Positions 32,327 to 45,300 of a stretch of DNA of 64,000 bases are shown piece after piece. Below the pieces are notes generated by a model. That model had not been told where the DNA came from. It saw only the letters and a list, made by a program, of their open reading frames with translations, and did no database searches. Origin of the DNA: Adineta vaga (lineage: Eukaryota > Rotifera); NCBI GenBank assembly GCA_021613535.1, contig CP075493.1:744001-808000 (forward strand), in the 5' to 3' direction. A program made the translations under genes and the position numbers. How positions within the stretch are numbered: the stretch's first letter is position 1; every line of letters starts with the position of its first letter.

Positions 32327-32937
32327 ACAAATTTATTTTATCGATATTTATGTTAGATTTTTAATTAAAAATTGTTTTTTACCAAAGAAAATTTTCATTC
32401 TGAAGAGATTGAGATATCCATTTGAATATTTTGTTATTCTTCAAACGAAATTATCAATTCAATTTTGAATATTGATTTTCATTGAGAATTGTACCGAAAT
32501 AAATCGTAATCGATTAAATATATTCGAAAAGTGAAAACCAAAGAAAAAGGTACTTCGCCTGTAAAAATGATAGATTTTAGTCGAACAGGATTGCCATTAA
32601 TTGGAAGATTCTCGACATTCTTGAATGATTCGTTCTTCACGAGAATTTCTTTGATAATAATTTGAACAGATTTGTAACATTTCTTCTTTATAACTTGTTC
32701 ATTTGTAGGCATTTGTTTTAAAGTACATGTAACAAAATTTGATAAAAGTTATTTTGTTTTTTCAGATAATGTCTTTTATTTCTTCTATAAATGATGATTT
32801 CTACAATTATTTTATTCATGACGTTCGAAGAAACACAGTTATATAATATTTAATTCACGATCAAGTAACAAAAATCAATTATAGCAAACAGAAATTATTT
32901 GTAATTAATTTATCAAGTTTTTAGAAAACCCTCTGTT
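32327..32937. other. Intergenic, one weak minus-strand open frame
   Basis: A 77-codon minus frame (32712-32479) has fairly gene-like codon use (MPTNEQVIKKK...LPINGNPVRLKS) but no known motif and no upstream exon. I do not call it. The rest is AT-rich. Confidence 0.3.
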
Positions 32938-35900
32938 TTAACAGTTTCCATTTAATACAGCAGATCCATTAGAGCAACCAGCACATACGTAATATGGATA
33001 TCCATTACCAAGTGGTAAACACACTCCACCGCGACCTGCTGAGTTACAGTTAATCGACGGTGTACAAGGATTACCTATCAAAGAACACAAAATGAATCAT
33101 GCTATGTGAAAAATAGAAAAAGCTACCTAGACATGGATTATTCAGGCCATTTACACCGTATATACAGCCAGTACATTGATAGCTGCTGGTTCCATTAGCA
33201 ATTGCCGTACAATTACCACCACCACCAAGTTGTGCGCAGTTAGCACCCGTGAGACAAGGATTCCCTGTTAATGAGAGAGAGAATATAAGTCACTTTGTTC
33301 GATAAATGGTTTACTACTAATTACCTGGACATGCAGTGTTGTTTGTAGCAGGACCATAAGTACATCCAGTGCATTGATAATTTCCAGTTCCATCACCAAA
33401 TGCAACGCAACTACCCCCACCACTATTAGATGTGCAAGGAGTCGCCGACAAACAAGGATTCGCTAGGAATGATATAAAAATGAATCATATCATCTTTTAA
33501 GTGATTTACAATCCACTTACCTGGACATGGATTATTATAGGTATTTGAACCATATTTACAAGCAACACAGTGATAGTTTGTAGTTCCATTACCAATCGCC
33601 GCACAAATACCGCCACCACCAAGTTGTGTACAATTAACCGTCGTCGAACATGGACTCGCTGATATTTACAAAGGGACAAATCATATTATATGATAAATGT
33701 GTACAGCTAGTTACCTGGACATGCAGTGTTGTTCGTATTGGAACCATAACTGCATTCGGTACATTGGTAGTTGCCACTTCCGTCAAACGTAGGCAAGCAA
33801 TTACCGCCACCACCAAGGCTAGTACAGACACCTCCCATAAAACATGAATCCGCTAGAAATGAGAAATTCAAGTGCCTTCTAGGTAACCATATTGAGGGTG
33901 TGAATGTAAGTATCTATTGTTCAACTAAACACTCAACTCAGAGATTAATAAAATCGAAACTATTTTCTACAAGTGTGATCACGAAACATTCATTTAACTA
34001 TAGAACCACACATCTCAATACAAAACTAATCTGAGAAAATAATGGTCAATATCTTCTTATATGTAACAACCTAATTTTCTACTATGACATACAACATCAT
34101 ATGTATTTTCCTAAAACCTTATCCACACTCCTTCTAACTATAGCTAGGAAGAAACTAAATAACAATCTTGGGAGATTAACTTCACTTACTAGTAGTAGTT
34201 GCACTAGTGGTAGTAGTTGAGGTGGAACTAGTACTGGATGTAGAACTGGTACTTGAAGTCGAACTAGTGCTCGATGTGGAGCTAGTTGATGTAGTGCTGG
34301 TGCTTGAAGTCGAGCTAGTACTCGATGTGGAACTAGTTGATGTGGTGCTGGTGGTTGATGTAGAGCTCGTACTTGAAGTTGAACTAGTGCTGGATGTGGA
34401 ACTGGTGCTCGATGTAGAACTAGTTGATGTAGTGCTGGTGCTTGATGTGGAGCTCGTACTTGAAGTGGAACTGGTTGACGTAGAGCTTGTACTTGAAGTC
34501 GAGCTGGTACTTGATGTAGAACTAGTGGATGTTGTGCTGGTGCTGGATGTGGAGCTGGTACTTGAAGTAGAACTGGTTGACGTAGAGCTGGTACTTGATG
34601 TAGAACTAGTTGATGTTGTGCTGGTGCTGGATGTGGAGCTGGTACTTGAAGTCGTACTGGTACTTGATGTAGAACTGGTTGACGTAGAGCTGGTACTTGA
34701 TGTAGAACTGGTTGACGTAGAGCTAGTACTCGATGTTGAACTGGTGCTCGATGTGGAACTAGTTGATGTGGTGCTAGTGCTTGATGTAGAGCTCGTACTT
34801 GAAGTTGAACTGGTGCTGGATGTAGAACTGGTGCTCGATGTAGAACTAGTGGATGTAGTGCTGGTGCTTGATGTGGAGCTGGTACTTGAAGTAGAACTGG
34901 TTGACGTAGAGCTGGTACTTGATGTAGAACTAGTTGATGTTGTGCTGGTGCTGGATGTGGAGCTGGTACTTGAAGTCGTACTGGTACTTGATGTAGAACT
35001 GGTTGACGTAGAGCTAGTACTCGATGTAGAACTAGTGCTGGATGTGGAACTAGTTGATGTAGTACTGGTGCTCGATGTGGAACTTGTTGATGTGGTGCTA
35101 GTGCTTGATGTAGAGCTTGTACTTGAAGTGGAACTCGTGCTGGATGTGGAGCTGGTACTTGAAGTAGAACTGGTTGACGTAGAGCTAGTACTCGATGTAG
35201 AACTAGTGCTGGATGTGGAACTAGTTGATGTAGTACTGGTGCTAGATGTGGAACTTGTTGATGTGGTGCTAGTGCTTGATGTAGAGCTTGTACTTGAAGT
35301 GGAACTCGTGCTGGATGTGGAGCTGGTACTTGATGTAGAACTGGTTGACGTAGAGCTAGTACTCGATGTAGAACTAGTGCTGGATGTGGAACTTGTACTT
35401 GAAGTCGAACTGGTACTTGATGTAGAACTGGTAATTGAGGTAGAACTGGTACTGGATGTAGAACTACTTGATGTGCTGGAGGTTGATGTAGTTGACGTTG
35501 AGCTGGTGCTTGTGGTGATTTCGACTGAGGTTGAGGTTGTGTAGGTGGTTGTTGTGCTAACAGTTGATGTTGTGGTTATCGTGTTTTGTGTTGTTGAATG
35601 GTTAAGTGATGAATTGGATGATGCAGTGATTGTTGATGTCATAGTTAGATTGGTGTCTACTGGTGTACTATCGGTTGATATATTTGTTCGAAAAGTTGTC
35701 ACTGTTGCTGTTGAAGTTGTTTCTGCTGGGTTTATTAAAAGAAGTAATAATGGGTATTGTTTATATAATGGCAAGGATATTTTCCTACTTGTAGTTGCTG
35801 AATACTTGCTGGTCGTGACAACTATGGGCACAAGAAGTGTTACGGTGAATACAACCACACCGACCGCCGCAGCAACACCAGTCAAAAGTTTGAATCGCCG

Positions 35901-36014
35901 AGTCCTTTTTGTTAGAAACAAGGATACAAGGCATCAATGATAAAATTACGATGCTTACCATCCAATGTGCTGCACTGAAACTAGATGGTTTTCAATTGGA
36001 TTTATAGGTGACAT
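32938..36014 (-). CDS. Type II membrane mucin with five Cys-rich modules, 798 aa
   Basis: Eight exons: 36014-35959, 35904-35789, 35725-34190, 33852-33715, 33658-33521, 33462-33325, 33264-33127 and 33074-32938. Together they total 799 codons. The short cytoplasmic start ends in W-T-R-R-F-K, followed by one signal-anchor helix (LLTGVAAAVGVVVFTVTLLV). A stalk of over 400 residues is almost only Ser and Thr, a dense O-glycosylation target. Then come five about 46-residue modules, one per exon, each with C-x-x-L-G-G-G-G-x-C, Y-x-C-x-x-C and a closing N-x-x-C-P-G. All module introns are phase 1. Probably a glycocalyx or adhesion protein; the ligand is unknown. Confidence 0.85.
34200..35545. repeat. 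Ser/Thr-coding minisatellite
   Basis: Imperfect tandem array, with basic 9-12-base units such as GTGGAACTAGTT and GATGTAGAGCTG, repeated in higher-order blocks of roughly 100-250 bases. It lies wholly inside exon 3 of the mucin gene. Large blocks recur almost unchanged (for example near 34490-34650 and 34860-35000), suggesting unequal exchange or slippage. Confidence 0.8.
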
Positions 36015-37835
36015 GTTAATTTCTTCTTGAAAAGCCATATTTAAAGAAATAATTTTCTAAAATAAGCAGTAGTATCCAACTTAAAACTTACACTCTCTAA
36101 TTTTTTTTCTCTAATATAATTATTTCTATTACCCAATCATGATAATAGGATTTATATGTGAACAGATACATTTTTAAGAAAAGATAAAATAAATCAATTT
36201 CTCATTTTGTCATTCACATCGACAACGACACCTTTAAGATTCTGTTTTCAGAAAAAACACTCATCTTGTCAATGATTTTACTTACTTGAAGAATTGACTT
36301 TCTCTACTTGTTTTAGCGATGTAATATAATATAATATATTACGGAAAAGAGAAAAGAGATTTGAAGAAAAAAAAGAGAACGCATTCATTCAAGAAAAACT
36401 AGAAACTTTTGTTTATGAAAGAAAAGAAAATCCAGTATGATAAGTGTTATACTCTCACTTGAATCTATTGAAAAATTAAAGTGCATTTCATTCACTCGTG
36501 ACCTCTACTTCGCAACAGAGAAAATAAAACGAAATAAATCTGTTGTTGGTTACATCACAATATCAAATTTTTGAATAATTTGACGACATAATTTTCTAAC
36601 AAAGAAAAACGATCGATCAATTCAATAACGGAACAACTTATTAGACGTTTCTACTTCGATAACAACGATTATAATGTTGACGATTCTCACAAATTTCTAA
36701 TTGCACAATTCAGCTTAAAACGGATGATCATCTAAGGAAATTGCATTCAAACGGAAAATAAAGTCTCTCTTATAATAAATAAATGCGAAATCTATCAATA
36801 CATCAATGTATTCCTTGATTTTTCCTATTCCATAATAAAATGAATAATGACGACGAGAAGAAAAAAAAATATTTTATTGAATGAATAACTAGTGAATATT
36901 CACATGGGTAACTTGTTTTTTCAAGCATAGATTTTTCTTTCTTCTATCTTCGTTGTTAAGTAAACATGTTTTATTTTTCAGTTTAGAACTCATTTGTAGA
37001 AACACTCCAACAGATAGTCGGGAAATATATCAAATTATCTGATTATTTATTGAAATTACATGAAAAGTCAAACAAGGTCTTTAATCATCGTTTGTTTTTG
37101 TAAAATAAAGAAAGAAAAAAACATTTAGAAAGTAATTTTCAAATGAAGATGGAATTTCAATTAACAATAAACTTTGTTTCTATTATAAAATAATCATAAG
37201 AAAAAAGACTATTAATATAATCATTTGATTTCTGTTATTATAATCTTCAAATACAAATAAATCTTCATTAAAATGTGAGATACATGTTCTATTAAGCAAA
37301 ATGAAAATCGTCACTTATATGAACAAAACTTGATTAAAAATATTTCTGTATTTTAAATACAATACGCGGTCATAGAATTGACAACACGTCTTATGTAAGA
37401 AAAAAACCTGACAAAATGTTGATGTACTTCGAAGTTAATATGAAAAATAACTCCCTGATGTTTTTCAACTTATCTTAACAACAACATCATCACGAAGGTA
37501 GGTTGACAAAGTGATGCATGACACTAGTTGTTTTGAATGTTTGTTTTTTTGCTAAAAAGAAAAGTACAGATGAAAGTATTGAGAAATATGATGTAAAGCA
37601 AAAAGCATTTTTTCTTCTTCAAATAATTCAGGTAGATGTAGGCATGGAAAGCACAACATGTACTTTCTTTGTTTTTTCTTCTCCTATTTTTTTTTATTAT
37701 TTTAACTTTCAATTGTTTTTGTTTTATTTTGATCATGTTTTTTCACCTACACACCCAATCTATATACTTATCCCTCTATAAAAGAATCGATCGTACATTC
37801 AGAAAATTACAACAAAACGAAAATCATCACTGAAA
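36015..37835. other. Long intergenic stretch between divergent genes
   Basis: About 1.8 kb of AT-rich DNA between the mucin start (minus) and the YHYH gene start (plus). It should hold both promoters. I see no coding pattern, repeat copy or RNA gene. Confidence 0.45.
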
Positions 37836-39134
37836 ATGGCTTGTAAACAATTCTATTTAATTTGTTTGATCATTTTTCATGTTTATTTATTCTCAAATGT
37901 TCAATCAGCAGCATCAAATTCGTTATCCGATTGTCAAAATGCAGTATCATCATTTCGTACAACAATAAATTATACTGCAACAAATATTACTGGAACAACA
38001 GGAATCAATGTAACATGTTCAGCATCTGGTGTTGTTTGTCCTGGTACAACTATCAATGGTGTTTGTGTTTGGCAACGAAAATTAAGTGTTGTTTGCCGAA
38101 ATGCAAGTGGTACAATTAAAATTCGTATTCAAACAAATGGTTTACCACCACGTTGTGCAAGTGTTCCAATGGGAAGTTTTCTTGAATTAAATGTTGATTT
38201 TGAAGTTAATTATAATCCTTCTGTTAGTATTAATTCATTAAATCAAAATTTTTCAAGTATTTCAACACTTTCACAAACAATTTGTACATTAACAAGTATA
38301 TCAACAGTTCCAACAGCTTCTGGTTTTGTTAATTACGGTTCAACATCTTTGAATACAGCAACAGGTGTTTCAGTTGATGGTGTGATGATTTTTAGTCCAG
38401 ATTCAGCAGATAATATTGATCCATTTTATCCACCAACAGGTGGAACTGCTGAATCAGTTGATAGTTGTCTTGCTCATTGTCAAGCAACTGGTATTTATCA
38501 TTATCATGTTGCAACAGGTTGTCAAGTTAATCCACCAACTGGAAATATAACATCATGTGCTGCAAATAGTGCTTGTAGTGCAAGTGTTGCGAATTATCTT
38601 GTTTCGTCATTTTCATCTTATCAAACACAAACTATTATTGGAATTGCAAAAGATGGACATTTAATTTATGGACCTTATTTATCTTCAGGTACACGTGTTA
38701 CATCAGGTTTTGATGCGTGTAATGGAATGTTTTATGATTCAAATGGAAATTATGCGTATTTTGCAACATCAACATATCCATATCTTGTAGGGTGTTTTGG
38801 TCCTGCTAATTATCCATCATTTGGTCCAAATTGTACAACAAATGGTCCAACCAATTATACAATGTCATCATATGCGATTGCATTAACTAATAGTTCAACT
38901 AATTCGACAACTACTTCGACTACTACTTCGACTACTACTTCGACTACTACTTCCACAACTACCTCGACAACCACTTCCACCACTACTTCAAAAACAACTA
39001 CAACAACAACGTCGGCATCAGCATCAGCAACAAGTTCAACCGCGAATAATATGCGTTCAATGAGTGTTCAATTACATATCAATTTTGGTTTTCTTCTTCT
39101 TCTTCTTTTATTTATTATCGTTGCAATGATTTGA
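37836..39134 (+). CDS. Secreted YHYH-domain protein, likely GPI-anchored, 432 aa
   Basis: Single exon. A signal peptide (CLIIFHVYLFSNVQSA) precedes a Cys-containing N-terminal region (about 30-150). The YHYH domain follows: G-V-S-V-D-G-V-M-I-F, D-S-C-L-A-H-C, then I-Y-H-Y-H-V at residues 220-225, and K-D-G-H-L-I-Y-G-P-Y with D-A-C-N-G-M and Y-P-Y-L-V-G-C-F-G-P. That series is the family's hallmark; its biochemical role is not established. A Thr-rich stalk of repeated T-T-T-S units and a hydrophobic end (FGFLLLLLLFIIVAMI) suggest a GPI signal or tail anchor. YHYH domains are common in bacteria and scattered in eukaryotes. Confidence 0.8.
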   Translation: MACKQFYLICLIIFHVYLFSNVQSAASNSLSDCQNAVSSFRTTINYTATNITGTTGINVTCSASGVVCPGTTINGVCVWQRKLSVVCRNASGTIKIRIQTNGLPPRCASVPMGSFLELNVDFEVNYNPSVSINSLNQNFSSISTLSQTICTLTSISTVPTASGFVNYGSTSLNTATGVSVDGVMIFSPDSADNIDPFYPPTGGTAESVDSCLAHCQATGIYHYHVATGCQVNPPTGNITSCAANSACSASVANYLVSSFSSYQTQTIIGIAKDGHLIYGPYLSSGTRVTSGFDACNGMFYDSNGNYAYFATSTYPYLVGCFGPANYPSFGPNCTTNGPTNYTMSSYAIALTNSSTNSTTTSTTTSTTTSTTTSTTTSTTTSTTTSKTTTTTTSASASATSSTANNMRSMSVQLHINFGFLLLLLLFIIVAMI

Positions 39135-39743
39135 ACAAACATTTTTAATCTTTTCTGCTTCTACTAACAATACTTTATTATAATGAATTTAAATTGAAAA
39201 ATATTTGAATGAAACAAAGTTTTTATCTTCTCGAGTGAAAATAAATATGTAAACATCAAATATTCTTAGTTTTAATCTGACCTTCTTTATGATTGTGATT
39301 GTTGATTATATGCAAAACTAAATCCTTTCGGTACTAATTTTCTTATGAAAGTGAAGTAAATTGAAAAATATATGCATGGTATAGTATAGAGTTTGACGTA
39401 GATGAGATTATAAAGAGTCATACCTGACTCATTTCTATTCCTCCTTGTTTTGTTGAATAAATCGATAAGAAAAATATATTTGAAATATCTTTTATTGAAT
39501 ATTGAATAGATTTTATTCTCAACGAAAAGAATATTTGATTCACAGAGAAAGATATAGTGTAAGAAGATATGTCTTGAGAGAAAACAATGAAAAATAAATC
39601 TTTATTAGAATAAATGCAAAAAATTCATCACGATCTGACTATTCTTTCGACAATTATCGTGTAGACGATGGCATACACTAAAAATATCACAAAATAGAAA
39701 TACACAATGAACAAGATCGAAGTCAATATAGAAACTTTCTATA
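39135..39743. other. Intergenic
   Basis: 3' flank of the YHYH gene. AT-rich, nothing recognised. Confidence 0.4.
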
Positions 39744-40230
39744 TTAACCCTTTGAGTCCCGATGGTATATATATGTACCACCTCGAGACTTTAAAATTTT
39801 CGCAGTTTTGAGAATGTTGAAGAGATATTTTCTACATATGTTGGAAGCTGATAGAGATCTATACAAGATCACACAAAATATGGATTGTATGAAAAAAAAC
39901 ATGAAAGCGTATACTGTCCCTGTTTGTTGACCTCCCTCCCACAAAAAAGTCAATTTTCGTCAGAAATGAAAAAAACTGTAAAAATTACGCAGGAAGATAG
40001 TCCGTATTCAGTTCTTTCACAAACAATATAGTTTTTATCTAAAACTTTTCTTTTTAGCACAAAATTTTGGCGATCTTTGGAATCCACTTTCCGAAAAATA
40101 CGTTTTTTTCCCTGGAAAAGAGAGTAAGGATTCCGAAGGAAGTGCTCTGTGGCGCCCTCTACCGTGACATGACGTTTTGCTAGAAACAAACGGGACAACG
40201 TAGCAAAAATTAGGATGAGATATTCTGAAT
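39744..40230. mobile_element. Possible piggyBac-type element, left end
   Basis: TTAA (39744-39747) is followed by CCCTTTGAGTCCCGATGG, the form of a piggyBac terminus, and then a near-palindromic GGTATATATATGTACC. The following few hundred bases are less AT-rich and non-coding. I found no matching right terminus ending in GGGTTAA, so the element, if real, is truncated or its end has mutated. The right boundary given is a guess. Confidence 0.35.
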
Positions 40231-40408
40231 TTAAATTGAGTCATTTTTCGCTTTTACTTTTTATTTATCTCGATGGTGTGTTATAATATAGGGCTAACCC
40301 CGAAAATTACACAAGCTTCGACTCAACAAAAAAAAGTGGATCTCAAAGAGTTGATCTTGATCACAATGAAGATAAAATATGAGATCATAGAAAGAAAGAA
40401 TATACAAA

Positions 40409-40688
40409 TCTATATATATAAAGAAGAAAGTTTGTTTGTTTGTCTGTTCGCTATGCATTTGAAGACCGGTACAAGCAAATGCAATGAAACTTTCCACAAA
40501 TGTTCTCTACACCCAGGGGCAGGTCGACGTCTACTTTTTTCCGAAAAAAAATGAATTCTGCACTTCCCGGAAGCAATCTGTGAAACTGACCAATAGGATT
40601 GCAGCATTTAAAAAAGTTAAAAATCTACGATAATTTACACGTTGATCCATATCAAACTATCTTGATTTGTAGCGTAAACGTCCGCTAT
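40409..40688 (+). mobile_element. Helitron-like element, short copy B
   Basis: TCTATATATATAAAGAAGAAAGTTTG opens the copy, with GCTATGCATTTG and CAGGTCGACGTC shared with the other copies. A possible 3' end is TCCGCTAT (40681-40688), one base off the CTAG end seen elsewhere. The interior differs from copies A and D. Confidence 0.5.
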
Positions 40689-40710
40689 CTTCTATCTATC
40701 TATATATATA

Positions 40711-41877
40711 TCTATATATATAAGGAAACAAGTTTGTCTGTCTGCTCGCTATGCATTCTGTTCCTGCCATAGCTACGGTACCAAACTTTCCATGGTACTT
40801 TCCTAGGTACAGAAAAAGGTCATAAAGGGGTAGGCATGAGAGGCGTGGGTGAAATTTCACCCAAGTTTGAAAGACTCATTCTCACCCATTTTTTCGCAGA
40901 TTCAGAGAAACTATCTACAATTTTTGAGCATTTGTCTGATGCTATGTTTTCACGTTGAGTTTGAGTAGACATGCATCAGATTCGAACCTTTTGGTTTGGG
41001 AAATTTGGATGTTGAGTTTAGACATGAGTTTGAGATTTACTATTTTTGTGTGAATTAGGACTCGAAGCCTGTGATATCTACCTTACAATCAAAATTCAAA
41101 CTCTAATCCGTACATAACATCCCAAATTAAAAAAAATTGGTGATTTGGATCTGGTGTATTTATAATCTCAATATGTAACACAATCTCTTGAACGGCTTCG
41201 ATTCCGCAAATGTATAAAGGTGAGTGTGGGCTTTAGAGGTGCTGATGAGAAAAAAAGAAGACATGTATAAGCCACGATTTTCGCTGAACATTCACAATGG
41301 AGCGTGAATCTTGAGGATGTAAACTGGAGTGAGTAGCTACAATCGCGGACTTGATTTCTCAAAATAGAGACAGAATTTTAGTGAAGTGGCCTTGACAGTA
41401 TGGAAGTAGGATCTGTAAAATGACCAGGAAAGTAGAGTCAGAACTGATGTCTGTTGCCGAACTGTGATAGATTTCAGTGGTTGCAAAGAGTTGTACAAGA
41501 GTATGCTGTTTACGACGTAGCTAGCAAATTTATGCATAGGGGACCCTCAACAGGTGTATTAAGAAACAGAAAAATACGTAGATATTGAGCAAACATAGGG
41601 TATTAACATTTCTGAGTGGACGCTGCTGTACGATGTGAAGATTTTCGGAGTTGAAGAAGGATTCTTAAGGTAAAGACGGAGGTAAATGGATTACAGCGAT
41701 ACACACATGAATTTAAAGTTGGAATGAGATTTTCAAATAGGCATAGGCTTTAGAGAACTGTATCGCTGGCCAATGTGACACTTTCAATCTCATTCCTGTC
41801 TATATCTTCTATCGTTTTCTATTATCTAATGTTCTTAATGTCGATTTTTCTTAATCACCATCGGGTACCTCCGCTAG
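40711..41877 (+). mobile_element. Helitron-like element, long copy C
   Basis: Begins TCTATATATATAAGG and shares the GCTATGCATTC, CAAACTTTCCA and GTGGGTGAAATTTCACCC segments with copy A. It ends GGTACCTCCGCTAG followed by T at 41878. The central about 900 bases are unlike copy A, so the family has several internal types with conserved ends. No helicase frame is visible. Confidence 0.6.
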
Positions 41878-42396
41878 TGTCATTATATTTTTTGTAAATA
41901 TTATTTCTTTAGATACACACATCGTTTGTTAATATGGTAATTGAAAATATCGAATGAATATTTTTGATTTATTGCCAACGTTTAATTATAGGTAAAATAT
42001 TTGTTAGATAAAAGAACGGAAAAAAGAAAAAGGATTGAGTTTTACGTTTGTTTATTTTCCGTTATATCATAATAAATGACCTTCTTGTCTTTTCATTCGA
42101 TATAGTACCTAAAATAGCGGACGCACTTTTATAATTTTTATCATAAAAACATTATTATCAATGATTGCAATTAACATTTTTTTCCAATACTTTCTCTCAA
42201 ACGACGAAAAAAAATGAAATATGGTCCATTGATTAATATAGATATATAATATAAATCAACATTACTTTTTTTTTCTTCCAATATTTTTCTATATTATTTA
42301 TTGGTTAAAAAGAAATATATGAATACAATTTATTTTGTTTTAATTATATATATTCTGTGGAAAGAATAGATTAATTTAATAAAGAATTAATTCAAT
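41878..42396. other. Intergenic, 5' flank of the FG-GAP gene
   Basis: Very AT-rich, no coding pattern. It should contain the promoter of the gene that starts at 42397. Confidence 0.4.
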
Positions 42397-45300
42397 ATGG
42401 AACAACATGTTCAATCAAATGAATTTTTCGATATTAAACAACAAATTCCTCAAATAGAAACTATAGAAAATAATCAAAATAATTTGACTGAAATATCAAC
42501 ATTACCATCGGATTTGTATGTTTTGTTTGTTGTTGTTTACAAATTTTAAAAATGATTTTATTTTACTTTTAGAAAATGTTTTACTTTTTTAATATCAAGT
42601 TCAATCATTCATATTTTAACATTTTCATTTTTATTATGTATTATGATGATCAGTGGAATTATTATTGTTTATTTCAATGTTCCAAAACCAAAAGGTTTGT
42701 TTGTTTTGTTTTGTTTTTTATTATAGAAAATGTTTATATTAAACTAATAAAATACTTTTAATTTATTTTAGAATTGACATGTCAAATAAATTTTATAAAA
42801 ATCCCTAAAAATCCAATTGAATATGAATATGGTCCACGATCTATTGCTGTTGGTGATTTTAATGTTGATAGTTGGATTGATATGGTTGTTTGTAATTCAA
42901 TTATTAATAATATCGCGATTTATTTTGGATCAATCGATGGTATTTTTACTAAAGAATATCAATATTCAACAGGAATTAATTCAAAACCAATTATGGTTGC
43001 TGTAAATCATCTAAATAATGATTCTTATTTGGATATTGTAGTAGCAAATTATGGAACACATTCAATTGGAATATTTTATGGATTTGGTAATGGATCTTTT
43101 AAAGATCAAATTAAAATTTCAACAGGAATATCTCATCCATTAACAATTAATTTAATTGATTTAAATAATGATACATTCATTGATATTATTATTATTAATT
43201 ATGGTACAAATAGTTTTACGATTTATTATGGAAGTGAAAATGAATTTTATTCAAAATCGATGACTTATTCAACTGGTTATGATTCTTATCCATATTCATT
43301 AACAATTGCTGATTTAAATAATGATTATCAATTAGATATTATTATTGCAAATTATGGAACAAATAATATTGGAATTTTCTTTGCTAATCAAAAAAATAAT
43401 TCATTTGAAAATCAAATACTTATTTCAACTGGAATTAATTCTCATCCAACTTCTGTTGCTATTGGAGATTTAAATTCTGATCAATTTATTGATATTGTTG
43501 TTACAAATTATGGTACAAATATGATTTGTATAATGTTAAATGATGGAAATGGAATATTTTCAAAACAAACATTCTTTTCAATTGATTCAGCTTCACCATA
43601 TTCAATTGGTATTAATGATTTTAATGGAGATAATCGATTAGATTTATTTATTATTAATATTGGAAAGAATAATATTGGTTTATTTCTTGGTTATGGTAAT
43701 GGAAGTTTTCAAGAAGGAAGAATGAATTCAACGGGATCTTATTCAACAATTTCATTTGCTTTATATGATATTAATAAAGATAAAAGATTAGATACAATTA
43801 TTGTTAATAATGATACTGAAAGTATTCATATTCTTAAAGGTTATTTTGAAGGTTTTCCATATCGTACAACATATAATGTTCAATATCCAACAATCTTTAT
43901 AATTATTAATGATTTTAATAATGATACGATATTAGATATGATACTTATTAGTGAGATAAATGATACAATGATAATTTGTCTTGGAAATGGTGATGGATCA
44001 TTTGGAAGTCAAATAATATATTCAACTGGCTCTAATCCAACATCTACAGCTATTGGTGATTTTAATAATGACATGAAAATGGATGTCGTTATTACTAATA
44101 TGAATAGTGATAATATTTATGTATTTCATGGAAATGGTAATGGTTCATTTATATCTCAAAATACATATTCAACTGGTTCTAGTCCAATTTCTGTAGTTGT
44201 TGCTGATTTGAACAATGACAAACGATTAGATATCGTTGTTGCTAATTATGATCACAATACTGTGAGCATTTTTTTAGGATATGAAAATGGATCCTTTAGA
44301 AATCAAATGACATATTCAACGGGTGCTAATCCACGATCTGTTGCTATTGCTGATTTTAACGATGATCAATATCTTGATCTAGTTGTTACCAATTATAATA
44401 ATAGAACTATAAGTATTCTTCTTGGATTTGGTAATGGAAGTTTTGCAAATCATTTCACCTATCCAACTGGTTACCATCCGTACTTTGTAGTAGTTGATGA
44501 TTTTAATAATGATAATAAAATAGATATTGCTATTGCCAATTATGGTAGTAATACTGCAAGTGTTATGTTAGGATATGGTAATGGAAGTTTTTCAGAACAA
44601 ATTACACATGCAACGGGTGTTGCACCATCATCTATTAGTATTGCTGACATGAATAATGATACGCAATTAGATCTTGTTGTCGCTTGTGCTGGTTCGGTCA
44701 ATATATATATTTTATTTGGATATGGAAATGGTTCTTTTACTAATGCAATGTCATACTACATAAATATGAGGTCACATTCTCTTGCCATTGGTGATCTAAA
44801 TAATGATTCACGATTGGATATCATTGTAATACAAAATAGTAATATTCATGTAGGTATATTACTTCAATATAATAGAGGTGCTCTTATAAATGAATTGACT
44901 TATGCAGCTGGTGGAGGTTCTAAACTACGATCGATAATTGTCCATGATATAAATAATGATACTCACTTAGATGTAATTGTGGCGAATTATGGTACTGATG
45001 ATGTTGGCATTCTTTTAGGTTATGATAATGTTAATTTTATTGATCAAGTAATGATTAATATGGGTTCTGATTCTCAACCATCATCAATTACAGCTGGTCA
45101 TTTTAATGATGATATCTACTTGGATATTGCTGTAGCTCTTTCTGGCTCTAATCAAATTGGATTATTACTTGGAAATGGCCATGGATCATTTACTCGTCAA
45201 GCTACTTATCAAATTCCTTCCATATTTCCTCCTGTCATTGTCTCTGCTGGTAATTTTAATAATGATGAACAATCAGAAATTATCGTTGGATATGATGATA

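Noticed and set aside
34207-35544. 445-codon plus-strand open frame of Val/Glu/Leu/Asp repeats
   Set aside because: It is the antisense reading of the Ser/Thr minisatellite in the mucin gene. The sense strand has a signal anchor, introns in phase and downstream Cys-rich exons.
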